A stretch of 64,000 nucleotides of DNA, taken from NCBI RefSeq assembly GCF_002237645.1, contig NZ_MJUZ01000052.1:1-64000 (forward strand), read 5' to 3'. Origin of the DNA: Desulfovibrio sp. MES5 (GTDB lineage Bacteria > Desulfobacterota > Desulfovibrionia > Desulfovibrionales > Desulfovibrionaceae). The translations under genes and the position numbers were made by a program. The notes under the pieces were generated by a model. It was given only the letters and a program-made list of their open reading frames with translations. It had not been told where the DNA came from and did no database searches. Within the stretch, counting starts at the first letter, position 1; every line of letters starts with the position of its first letter. This document shows, piece after piece, positions 19,123 through 26,905 of the stretch.

Positions 19123-19845
19123 ATGTTGCTGGAAGTTGAAAATCTCTACGCGGGATACGGCAAGATTGAAGCCCTGCACGGCATCTCCTTTAATGTGAAC
19201 GAAGGCGAGATTGTCACGCTTATCGGGGCCAACGGCGCGGGCAAGTCCACTACGCTCAAGGCAATCATGCGGCTTGCGCCGCCGGAATCTCCCACGGTGT
19301 TCAGCGGCGACATCCGCTTCAAGGGCAAATCCATCCTCAAGACCGAAGCGCACAACGTGGTGGCCCATCTGAAAATGGACCTTGTGCCCGAAGGCAGGCA
19401 CATTTTCGGCAACCTCACCGTGCATGAAAACCTCAAGCTCGCCACATGGACACGCAAGGGCACTGGTATTGAAAAGGACATGAACAGGGTTTTTGACCTG
19501 TTCCCCCGCCTCCAGGAGCGCATGCACCAGCGCAGCGACACCCTCTCTGGCGGCGAACAGCAGATGCTGGCCGTTGGCCGGGCGCTCATGACGGACTGCT
19601 CGGTCATTCTTCTGGACGAACCTTCCATGGGGCTTTCGCCCCTGCTCATGTACGACATGTTCCGCACATTCAAAAAGCTCAACAGCGAAGGACTCACCGT
19701 TGTCGTTGTGGAGCAGAACGCCCGTCTGGCCCTTCAAGTGGCAGACCGGGGGTATGTGCTGGACACAGGGGGCATCGTGGCCCAGGGCACGGCGGCGGAA
19801 CTGGCCGACACGCCTGAAATAAAGGCGGCCTATCTGGGCGCGTAA
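19123..19845 (+). CDS. livF: Branched-chain amino-acid ABC transporter ATPase LivF
   Basis: The 240-residue ATPase has MLLEVENLYAGYGKIEALHG, Walker A GANGAGKST, the signature LSGGEQQMLAVGRALM, Walker B VILLDEPSMGLSPLL and VVEQNARLALQVADRGYVL, all diagnostic of LivF. It ends with the AYLGA tail. It is the last gene of the operon, with AAGGGGGCGAC before the ATG. No clear terminator follows before the repeat at 20000. Confidence 0.95.
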   Translation: MLLEVENLYAGYGKIEALHGISFNVNEGEIVTLIGANGAGKSTTLKAIMRLAPPESPTVFSGDIRFKGKSILKTEAHNVVAHLKMDLVPEGRHIFGNLTVHENLKLATWTRKGTGIEKDMNRVFDLFPRLQERMHQRSDTLSGGEQQMLAVGRALMTDCSVILLDEPSMGLSPLLMYDMFRTFKKLNSEGLTVVVVEQNARLALQVADRGYVLDTGGIVAQGTAAELADTPEIKAAYLGA

Positions 19846-19999
19846 CAACAGGTACAACTGCCGGCCGTCGTCCTACCTTTCGCGGCGTCCCGGCAATAAC
19901 AGCCAAGCGGAGCCAGCATCCCTCCGCCCCACAAGAAGCCATGGCTTCCTATACAGGGGCGGAACAAAGGGGTATGCTGGCTCTGCTGCTTTTTTGTAT

Positions 20000-20147
20000 C
20001 GGAGCATTTTACCATTGAAAAAGATCGCATGCTCTACTACTGCACAAGAGTGCAGCCCGCCGCAACCTGGCGCAGATTCCGCCGCAAATCACATTCCGGC
20101 AGAATGACAAATTGAAATGTGGAGCATTTCAGCATTACTCTGATCTG
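20000..20147. repeat. MITE-like interspersed repeat, copy c
   Basis: GGAGCATTTTACCATTGAAA on the left, then CTGCACAAGAGTGCAGC, GGCGCAGATTCCGCC and CGGCAGAATGACAAATTGAA, ending AGCATTTCAGCATTACTCTG. Same order of blocks as the copy at 35720. Confidence 0.7.
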
Positions 20148-20213
20148 TTCTGACATATATGTGCCCCAAAACGCCTACCCTGCCACGGCAATGGCAACGC
20201 ACACGGAGGAAGC

Positions 20214-20618
20214 ATGAATCAAGAACACTGCCCCAGTCCGGCCCTGACCCAGCTTACCCAATGGCTGCGCCAACGCCACGCTCAGGTGATGCAGGCCGAG
20301 GCAAAAGCCCTGCAATATCTTGATGATGGAGACGCCCCCAACCACAATGCCTGCATGCGCCAGAAGGCCGAACTGCTGTCCACCATGGCTGAAGACGCCA
20401 AGCCCATGCTTGAATTTCTGCCCGGCGAACTGCGCTTCAATCTGGCCATGGCTCTGGAAAAATTTTCCTCCAGCGCCCGCATGGCCCTGCGGCTCAATTC
20501 CATCTTCTACATGGGCGCCCTGCTTTACCCGGACGACCACCAAAAAGGCGAGCCAGACAACCTGATTCTGTGCATTGACCGCATTGAAAAACAGGGCGAA
20601 GACTTCCACCACGACTAG
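20214..20618 (+). CDS. Small soluble helical protein, unknown function
   Basis: The 134-residue protein has a strong ribosome binding site (GGAGGAAGC) and no signal or membrane segment. It is predicted mostly helical (LTQWLRQRHAQVMQAEAKAL, CMRQKAELLSTMAEDAKPML), with three cysteines and an acidic/His tail EKQGEDFHHD. I do not recognise it. The stop TAG is formed by the CTAGAGCAT end of the following MITE-like repeat, so the gene's last codons may have been altered by that insertion. It lies alone between two repeat copies. Confidence 0.7.
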   Translation: MNQEHCPSPALTQLTQWLRQRHAQVMQAEAKALQYLDDGDAPNHNACMRQKAELLSTMAEDAKPMLEFLPGELRFNLAMALEKFSSSARMALRLNSIFYMGALLYPDDHQKGEPDNLILCIDRIEKQGEDFHHD

Positions 20619-20760
20619 AGCATGTTGCCATCGCAAAAGGTACATGTTCTACGCTGCGCGGGAGCGTAGCGCACCACAACATGACGTGATCCTAGCGAGA
20701 ACCGCTTTTTTGCAGAATGACAAATTGAAATGTGAAGCATTCCATCGTTACGCTGTCCCT
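20616..20760. repeat. MITE-like interspersed repeat, copy d, overlapping a stop codon
   Basis: Starts TAGAGCATGTTGCC inside the preceding gene's stop, contains GCGGGAGCGTAGCGCACCAC and GCAGAATGACAAATTGAAAT, and ends near AGCATTCCATCGTTACGCTG. It is more diverged than copy c. Confidence 0.65.
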
Positions 20761-21223
20761 GGGGCGTTGGCAGTTTGCAACGCCCCGACGGCTACGTGGG
20801 CAGATGCCGGACATGACGCGCAGGCCCGGCTTCAGCCTTATCCCAATGCCTACGTATACAAGGCGCGCCGCCTGCATCTGCGCCCCAGGCGGGCCATGGG
20901 TACGCCGAACTGTTGAAAATGCCTGCTTTCAAATGTACGCTATTCTGATCTGCCCAGGCAGTACGCCGCAGACCGACGCCACGTACCGGGAGGCGTCAGG
21001 CCTGCCGCCGGGGTCCCCGGCCCGGGCAGGCGCACCGCACCGTGACACGCAGGCTTGAAAACCTGCCTACGCGGATGGGCAAAACAGCTGAAGTACGGAA
21101 CACTTGTCAAAGGTATTTGTGAACTTATTTCAAATTTACACGCTGCCCGCAGGGCGGCGCAACCAGCATACAGCACCGCCCGGCATGGGGCCGCGCGGCT
21201 TCAGAACCTCCAAGGAGTACAGC
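20761..21223. other. Intergenic region before the EF-hand gene
   Basis: About 460 nt without a credible gene. A GC hairpin-like stretch GGGGTCCCCGGCCCGGG occurs near 21009. The region must contain the promoter for the EF-hand/ygiQ/slyX unit; nothing more specific is visible. Confidence 0.35.
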
Positions 21224-21649
21224 ATGACGCGCACCCTAGATTTGCCCGACATTTCGGCCATACTGAAAATATCTCTGCTTCCTCTTCTGGCGGCCCTCAT
21301 TCTTATGGCATCCCCCGTCCACGCCATGCCCGGCATGGGCGGCGGCGAAGGCGGCGGCATGGGCGACAAGTTCAGCCAGATGGATACCAATAAAGACGGC
21401 AAGGTCAGCCGTGAAGAATTCAAGGCGCTCTTTCCCAACATGAGGGAAGAAGCCTTTGTGGCCATAGACAAGGACGGCGACGGCTTCATTTCCGTTGACG
21501 AATGGAATGCCTTTATGAAGGACCACTCTTCCGGCATGCGTCCCAACACCATGAATAATGGCCCCATGCCCACCGTTCCTGGCAACCCGATGATGCCTAA
21601 CCCCGGCAGCCCAGAACTGCCGCTGGTCACGCCGCCCAATGGCAACTAA
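21224..21649 (+). CDS. Exported EF-hand calcium-binding protein
   Basis: The 141-residue protein has an N-terminal hydrophobic signal (ISLLPLLAALILMASPVHA) followed by a Gly/Met-rich linker. It carries two EF-hand loops, DTNKDGKVSREEF and DKDGDGFISVDEW, each with Asp at 1, 3 and 5 and Glu at 12 (or the equivalent). The tail is Pro/Asn/Met-rich (GPMPTVPGNPMMPNPG). I chose ATG 21224 because CAAGGAG is correctly spaced; the longer frame from 21104 has no signal-like start. It overlaps ygiQ by 11 nt, so translation is probably coupled. It is likely a periplasmic Ca2+-responsive or structural protein; the partner is unknown. Confidence 0.8.
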   Translation: MTRTLDLPDISAILKISLLPLLAALILMASPVHAMPGMGGGEGGGMGDKFSQMDTNKDGKVSREEFKALFPNMREEAFVAIDKDGDGFISVDEWNAFMKDHSSGMRPNTMNNGPMPTVPGNPMMPNPGSPELPLVTPPNGN

Positions 21650-23912
21650 GCGCTCTGGACCGGCCTTTTCCGAGCCCCGGCGTTCCACTGCGAATGCCGG
21701 GGCCGCTTCTGTTTCCGGGCCACAGCCCGGGGCCAAGCCCAAGGCTCAGTCCAGATCGCTGGCCGAGCCTCAGCCTGGCGTTCTGACCGGGCCGCTGCCC
21801 CATAAGGAACAGCCCCTCTTTGTACCCATGAGCGCAGCTGAAATGCACGCGCTTGACTGGGACAGTCTGGACGTGCTCTTTGTCACCGGCGACGCTTACG
21901 TGGACCACCCCTCGTTCGGCAGCGTTCTGCTGGCCCGCTGGCTGATCCACCACGGCTACCGTGCGGGCATTGTGGCCCAGCCGCAGTGGGAAAACCCCGA
22001 CGACCTGCTGGTCATGGGCAGGCCCCGCCTGTTCGCTGGCGTCAGCGCTGGCGCGCTGGATTCCCTGCTGGCCCACTACACGGCCTTTCGCAAAAAGCGC
22101 CATGACGACGCCTACACCCCTGGCGGTCAAGCTGGCGCGCGCCCCAACAGGGCTTGCCTGGTATACGCCAATCTGGCCCGTCGGGCCTTTCCCGGTCTGC
22201 CTCTGGTGCTTGGCGGCATCGAGGGCAGTCTGCGGCGCGTAAGCCATTACGACTTTTGGACAGACTCGCTGCGCAAGCCCATTCTTATGGACGCCAAGGC
22301 TGACCTGCTCATCTGGGGTATGGGCGAGCGCGCCACCCTGGAATGCGCCCAACGGCTGGACGCCGGAGAAGATTTGCGCGGCATACCCGGCACGGCCTGG
22401 CTGGACAAGCTGGAGCAGACCGCCGACGGCCCGCGCCCGGCCAATCTGCCGCCAGAAATGGCCCAGGCCCCCTGCGTGCCCCTGCCCACGCACGAAAAAA
22501 TTTTGGCTGATCCCGTAAAACTGCTGACCATGACGCAGGAACTGGAGCGCCAGGTGCACAGGCTGGACGCCTGGGCCTTTCAGCCCGTTGGCGACCGCGC
22601 CGTAGTGCTGGCCCGCCCGGCCCCACCACTGACCACGCAGGAAATGGATGCCCTGTACGAAATCCCCTTTACCCGGCGGCCCCACCCCAGCTACAGGGAG
22701 GCCATCCCGGCGGCGGAAATGATGCGCACCAGCATTACCAGCCATCGCGGCTGCGGCGGCGGCTGCTCCTTCTGCTCGCTGGCCCTGCATCAGGGTCGTC
22801 GCATCAGTTCCCGTTCTGAAGATTCCGTGCTGGATGAAGCCCGCAGACTTGGTCAGGAAAACATGGCCCGAGGCAAGGGGCCAGTAGCCATCTCAGACGT
22901 GGGCGGCCCCACGGCCAACATGTGGCAGGGCTATTGCGCCCTTGACCGCGCGGAAATCACCCGCGAGGGGCATGCGCCATCCGCTGACATCTCCACGGAA
23001 CAAAGCTCCAAACAGCACAGCGCGGCCCACGCCCCGGCAGACGCGCCGGCCAAGAGCCGCTGCCGTCGGGCAAGCTGCTGTTACCCTACCGTATGCAAGT
23101 TTTTCACAACACCGCAAAACAGGCATGTGGGGCTGCTGCGCAAGGTTGCGGCCCTGCCCGAAGTCAAACAGGCGCGCGTTGCCAGCGGCGTTCGCGCCGA
23201 CCTTGCCCTGCGTGACGCCGCCGCCCTGGCGGCCTACACGGGCGAGTTCACGGGCGGGCAACTCAAGGTCGCGCCCGAACACTGCGCCACCGGCGTGCTC
23301 TCGCTCATGCGCAAGCCGCCTCTGGAAGTCTTTGAAGCCTTTCTGGCCAGCTTTGTGCGCCAGAGCAAGGCAGCAGGACGCGAACAGTACGTTGTCCCCT
23401 ACCTTATGAGCGGCTTCCCGGGTTGTACGGACGACGACATGCGCACCCTCGCCAACTGGCTGCGCCAGCGCAACTGGAACCCACGCCAGACCCAGTGCTT
23501 TATCCCTACGCCCGGCACCATCGCCACGGCCATGTTTTATTGCGGCAAAAATGAGGCCGGGGAAGACATCTATGTGGCCCGGACCGACGCCCAGCGCCTG
23601 CGCCAGCACGGTCTGCTCATGCCAGGCAGAAAACCGGGGGACGAGGACGGCAACCGCCCGCGACGCGGCAATGAAGGGCATGCCCGCAAAGTCGATGCAA
23701 ATGCCCGTCGCCACGCGCCGAGCGGCAGGCAAGGTCGTGATGCCCGGCCCGATACCCGACGTGACGCCCGGTCCGATATCCGGCATGACGCGGACGCGAC
23801 CCAGTCGAGGCCCCCGGAAAAGACAGGGCACAAGCCCGGCAGACAGGGCAACCGCCATAAAGAACACGGGGCGGACAGCCGCAGGCTTCCGGCACCCGGA
23901 CGCCGCGCCTGA
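21639..23912 (+). CDS. YgiQ-family radical SAM protein
   Basis: The 757-residue protein has the YgiQ N-terminus (FVPMSAAEMHALDWDSLDVL, then FVTGDAYVDHPSFGSVLLAR), GGIEGSLRRVSHYDFWTDS and the radical SAM motif HRGCGGGCSFC (Cys x3 Cys x2 Cys) at about residue 370, followed by LHQGRRISSRSEDSVLDE. The C-terminal part includes KVAPEHCATGVLSLMRKP and TQCFIPTPGTIATAMFY. The function of YgiQ is not established. Differences from standard members are an extra ~45-residue Ala/Gln/Ser-rich N-terminus, an insert at about 440-470, and a ~90-residue Arg/Asp/His-rich tail (DTRRDARSDIRHDADAT). It is translationally coupled to the EF-hand gene. Confidence 0.9.
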   Translation: MATKRSGPAFSEPRRSTANAGAASVSGPQPGAKPKAQSRSLAEPQPGVLTGPLPHKEQPLFVPMSAAEMHALDWDSLDVLFVTGDAYVDHPSFGSVLLARWLIHHGYRAGIVAQPQWENPDDLLVMGRPRLFAGVSAGALDSLLAHYTAFRKKRHDDAYTPGGQAGARPNRACLVYANLARRAFPGLPLVLGGIEGSLRRVSHYDFWTDSLRKPILMDAKADLLIWGMGERATLECAQRLDAGEDLRGIPGTAWLDKLEQTADGPRPANLPPEMAQAPCVPLPTHEKILADPVKLLTMTQELERQVHRLDAWAFQPVGDRAVVLARPAPPLTTQEMDALYEIPFTRRPHPSYREAIPAAEMMRTSITSHRGCGGGCSFCSLALHQGRRISSRSEDSVLDEARRLGQENMARGKGPVAISDVGGPTANMWQGYCALDRAEITREGHAPSADISTEQSSKQHSAAHAPADAPAKSRCRRASCCYPTVCKFFTTPQNRHVGLLRKVAALPEVKQARVASGVRADLALRDAAALAAYTGEFTGGQLKVAPEHCATGVLSLMRKPPLEVFEAFLASFVRQSKAAGREQYVVPYLMSGFPGCTDDDMRTLANWLRQRNWNPRQTQCFIPTPGTIATAMFYCGKNEAGEDIYVARTDAQRLRQHGLLMPGRKPGDEDGNRPRRGNEGHARKVDANARRHAPSGRQGRDARPDTRRDARSDIRHDADATQSRPPEKTGHKPGRQGNRHKEHGADSRRLPAPGRRA

Positions 23913-23926
23913 CAGCAGGAGGACCT

Positions 23927-24154
23927 ATGTCACACAGCATTGAAGACCGCCTTACCCGTCTTGAAGAACTGACTTTTTTTCAGGAAGAACGCATTGAAAA
24001 ACTCGACGCGGCCCTTATGGCCCAGCAAGGCCAACTTGACGCCGTGGAGCAGGAACTGGCCAGCGCCCGCACAGTCATTCGCGCCTTGCGCGACAAGCTG
24101 GCCGATCAGCCGGAAAACGGCCTCCCGCCGCACTCTATGCCTGAACGCTGGTGA
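23927..24154 (+). CDS. slyX: SlyX-like protein
   Basis: The 75-residue protein is a single coiled coil (IEDRLTRLEELTFFQEERIE followed by KLDAALMAQQ) ending in NGLPPHSMPERW, which matches the SlyX family length and its PPHxxx tail. AGGAGG lies 6 nt before the ATG. It follows ygiQ by 14 nt and probably ends that transcript at the 24187 palindrome. Role unknown beyond the historical link to lysis phenotypes. Confidence 0.8.
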   Translation: MSHSIEDRLTRLEELTFFQEERIEKLDAALMAQQGQLDAVEQELASARTVIRALRDKLADQPENGLPPHSMPERW

Positions 24155-24186
24155 TATGAAATCGCTGTTGGGGGAGAAAATGCTCT

Positions 24187-24250
24187 GTGGGGGAGGGACC
24201 CTTTTGTAAAAGGGTCCCTCCCCCACGCCCCCTCCACCCAAAACTTTTAT
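24187..24250. repeat. G-rich palindromic repeat, copy 3
   Basis: A perfect 40-bp palindrome, 24187-24226, with 19-bp arms (GTGGGGGAGGGACCCTTTT) and a 2-nt centre, followed by GCCCCCTCCACCCAAAACTT. It lies 32 nt after the slyX stop, where it would form a very strong hairpin. Confidence 0.9.
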
Positions 24251-24450
24251 TTGCAAATGAGTCAACGCTGAAAGATGGCCGTGGCTGAAGCAAATTTTCA
24301 GCGGTCGCGTCTTCCAGCGTCACGCGATTTCAAAGAAAGTCAGCTTCACTGAAAGAGTCCCCCGGCCCAACTTCACGAAAGCCGATCGCTCCAGCGTTCC
24401 GAAGCCGCGAAAGGCTTACAATTTTCGGCGCTGCTGCCTACATTACAGCA

Positions 24451-24484
24451 AGAGGCCCGCACTTCGAAGAAGTGCGGGCCTCTT
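24451..24484. terminator. Strong hairpin, candidate terminator
   Basis: A 14-bp stem AGAGGCCCGCACTT / AAGTGCGGGCCTCT with a 5-nt loop, followed by TTACG. It lies in the 720-nt slyX-qmoD gap and could block convergent read-through. Around it (24255-24450 and 24490-24560) I see no gene. Confidence 0.65.
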
Positions 24485-24736
24485 TACGCATAAAAACTGG
24501 CTGCTATTGCGACGCCTCCGTCAGGTCAGGGAGCGTGCAGCAACAGCATAAACCAAGATAAAAGTTTAGAGTAATTTCACTTTGAGATTGCTCCGACGGA
24601 TGTGGGAGTCTTGGAAGCATTGAGGATGCTTTAGACAGGGTCGCACGAGATGAATTTCCTGTCATATCAAGGAGAACGAGCCTTTTATGCAGGGAGTGTA
24701 CTCTGATGGCACTCGACCGGAATAAAAGGCGAAGTT

Positions 24737-24781
24737 CGACGCAGAAATAACTGGAAAGGCGCTCGTGGCGGCACTGTCTAG
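24737..24781. repeat. 45-bp repeat shared with 49883-49927
   Basis: CGACGCAGAAATAACTGGAA ... GGCACTGTCTAG matches 49883-49927 with two mismatches in 45. It is a third repeat type, here abutting the next G-rich element. A partial MITE-like end (TTTAGAGTAATTTCACTTTG) lies upstream at about 24566. Confidence 0.75.
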
Positions 24782-24831
24782 GGGTGGGGGCGTGGGGGAG
24801 GGACCCTTTTACAAAAGGGTCCCTCCCCCAC
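24779..24831. repeat. G-rich palindromic repeat, copy 4 (downstream of qmoD)
   Basis: TAGGGGTGGGGGC precedes a perfect 40-bp palindrome at 24792-24831. On the minus strand it begins about 45 nt after the qmoD stop, so it may act as the terminator of the qmo operon. Confidence 0.85.
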
Positions 24832-24876
24832 AGAGCTCTCTACCCCACAGAACTCTTCACTCAAAAAAGCTCTGAC

Positions 24877-25602
24877 CTAGAAGCCGAAACCGTCAGAACT
24901 CGCGCCGGAAGCACCGAAGCCGAAATCATCGGGCACGGCGTTTTCGTCAAGAGCTTCAGCCACGGCTTCGTCGCCGGAGGCGGCCAGGGCCGCGCCAGCG
25001 CCGCCAGCCATGACCATGCCCTTAAGGCCGTCCTTGATGGCGTCTTTGATATTCATGAGCAGGTCGTCGTGGTTGACGGCGATCTTGCCCTGGTATTCGG
25101 CCGTCTGACGGCGCAGGCCGCCGATATCGGCGTTCAGGGTCTTGATCTTGGCTTCCAGTTCGTCAACCTTCTTGGACAGGGCTTCGGCTCGGGCTTCCGT
25201 GGGCTCAAGGGCGCGCACGCGCTCTTCAAGGGCCGTGGCGGCGGAAGTCTGGGCAACCATGCTGTCATAGACTTCGCTGAGGAAGTCCAGCACCTTGTCT
25301 ACCATGGCCTTGGTGTGACCGTCCATGGCGGGGAGGGAAACGTTGTCGCCAAGCAGGCTTCTGCCGTTGCTCACAAAGGCGTCCCAGGACTGGCCTTCTT
25401 TCCATTCCAGTTCCAGAAACTTGGGGAAGCAACGGGCCAGCCAGGTGGCGGCGAAGGGGCCCACGGCCTTGGCGCAAGTGTCACAGACAACGGTGCGCCC
25501 GGCCACAAAACCGGCGATTTCCTTTACGTCCACGCCATCCTTGCCCACCACCAGGGCAAGCACGGACTCCACAGGAAAAACTTTGCGAGATGTATCGGAC
25601 AT
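24877..25602 (-). CDS. qmoD: QmoD-like conserved protein of the Qmo operon
   Basis: The 241-residue soluble protein has CDTCAKAVGPFAATWLARCF near residues 38-60, a long coiled coil at about 120-185 (RALEPTEARAEALSKKVDEL, then EAKIKTLNADIGGLRRQ) and an Ala/Gly-rich tail ending DFGFGASGASSDGFGF. In Desulfovibrio the qmoABC genes are followed by a conserved gene named qmoD; the assignment rests on that synteny. GAGGAGGAGG lies before ATG 25602, which I prefer to 25662. The role is unknown; the CxxC motif and coiled coil suggest an accessory or scaffolding function for the membrane complex. Confidence 0.75.
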   Translation of the reverse strand: MSDTSRKVFPVESVLALVVGKDGVDVKEIAGFVAGRTVVCDTCAKAVGPFAATWLARCFPKFLELEWKEGQSWDAFVSNGRSLLGDNVSLPAMDGHTKAMVDKVLDFLSEVYDSMVAQTSAATALEERVRALEPTEARAEALSKKVDELEAKIKTLNADIGGLRRQTAEYQGKIAVNHDDLLMNIKDAIKDGLKGMVMAGGAGAALAASGDEAVAEALDENAVPDDFGFGASGASSDGFGF

Positions 25603-25710
25603 GGCGGCCTCCTCCTCGGAGATCGTATTTTTATTCATGAAAACTCTGTTCCAACAGTCCAAACTTTGGCGTCGCCCCGGCTGGCATGAGAGCCAGCCGG
25701 GGTCCGTCAG

Positions 25711-26892
25711 CTAGCTCCTGCCGTACATGCGGGCGTACAGCAGCGCCACAGTGCGGTATAAAATATGCCCGAGCTTGGACCAGGGCAGGTAGGCGAAAAG
25801 CATCCATACACATACCAGGTGCAGGTAATACACGACGAAGGCAGGCACAATGGCGTCCGCCAGGCGGAAGCCCTGAGCCATCACGCCCGTGAGCGCGATT
25901 ACCCATATGATGCCCAGCAGGTACCAGTCGTACCAGCTTGAGCCCTGGAACTTGGGATTCAGACGCAGACGGCGAACCGTCAGCAGGCCCAGGCCCAGCA
26001 GCAGCATGAACGCGCCGATGTTGGCCAGAATCTTCACCGGGAAGGTCAGCGGCATGGGCGTTTCAATCTTGATGAGCGGAATGACCTTGCCGCCCCAGTG
26101 GCCCAAAGCCACCACAGCCGTCACAAAGGCCAGGATGGCGAAGCTCCACACCAGAAGGAAGTGACCGTTTTTACGGCTGGGCGTTTCCTTGCCGGTGACG
26201 GGGCCGTCTTCGCAATCGTCGAACTTGCGGTGGGTGATGATTTCATCCCACAGCACGTCCCACAGATGCCATACCCAGCATTTGGTCTTGCCGATAACGG
26301 TCATCGAGCCTTCAGGCTTGAATTGCGCCCATAACTTCATGGCCCCCCGCGCCAGTATGAACAGCGCGGTGAAGAAGGTCAGCATGAAGATGGGGTCAAT
26401 GGTATAGTCGCCGTAGAATATCTGACCGAAGACGATACGGCCGTCGGCGGCGCGGGGGAACCACTGCCCGCCGTTGAAACCGGCGCGGATCCACCACACC
26501 ACAAGCCAGAGCACCGCAGGGATGGCGAAGAGAATGGGCAGGCCGGAGGGCTTGCTCATCCACTTGCCCACGATGGAGGGCTCAGTCAGATCTTTATAGA
26601 TGACGTTGCGTGCCGCGCCCATGAGGTCTGCGGGCTTGGCGCCGCGCGGACACAGGTCGGAGCAGTTGCCGCAGTTGTGGCAGAGCCACAGGTCTATATC
26701 AGCGCGCAGTTTGTCCTTGAGGCCCCAGGAGGCCCACACCATTTCTTTGCGCGGATAGGGCGCATTGGCAGGAGCCAGGGGGCAGGCCACGGAACACGTG
26801 GCGCACTGGTAGCACTTCTTGAGGGACTCGCCCCCCGCCTCTTCCAGCGCCCTGGCAAACTCCAGGTCAGGTTTGATTGTAATTTGTGCCAT
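25711..26892 (-). CDS. qmoC: Quinone-interacting membrane-bound oxidoreductase subunit QmoC
   Basis: The 393-residue fusion has an N-terminal HdrC-like ferredoxin domain with two 4Fe-4S motifs (CYQCATCSVACP at about 27-38 and CHNCGNCSDLCP at about 70-81). The C-terminal HdrE/NarI-like membrane part has about six helices (residues 120-380) and several histidines for haem b. It is the quinone-facing subunit that passes electrons from the quinol pool toward QmoAB and APS reductase. It begins 13 nt after qmoB with GGAAGG before the ATG, and is followed 108 nt later by qmoD. Confidence 0.95.
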   Translation of the reverse strand: MAQITIKPDLEFARALEEAGGESLKKCYQCATCSVACPLAPANAPYPRKEMVWASWGLKDKLRADIDLWLCHNCGNCSDLCPRGAKPADLMGAARNVIYKDLTEPSIVGKWMSKPSGLPILFAIPAVLWLVVWWIRAGFNGGQWFPRAADGRIVFGQIFYGDYTIDPIFMLTFFTALFILARGAMKLWAQFKPEGSMTVIGKTKCWVWHLWDVLWDEIITHRKFDDCEDGPVTGKETPSRKNGHFLLVWSFAILAFVTAVVALGHWGGKVIPLIKIETPMPLTFPVKILANIGAFMLLLGLGLLTVRRLRLNPKFQGSSWYDWYLLGIIWVIALTGVMAQGFRLADAIVPAFVVYYLHLVCVWMLFAYLPWSKLGHILYRTVALLYARMYGRS

Positions 26893-26905
26893 TGCTGCCT
26901 TCCTC

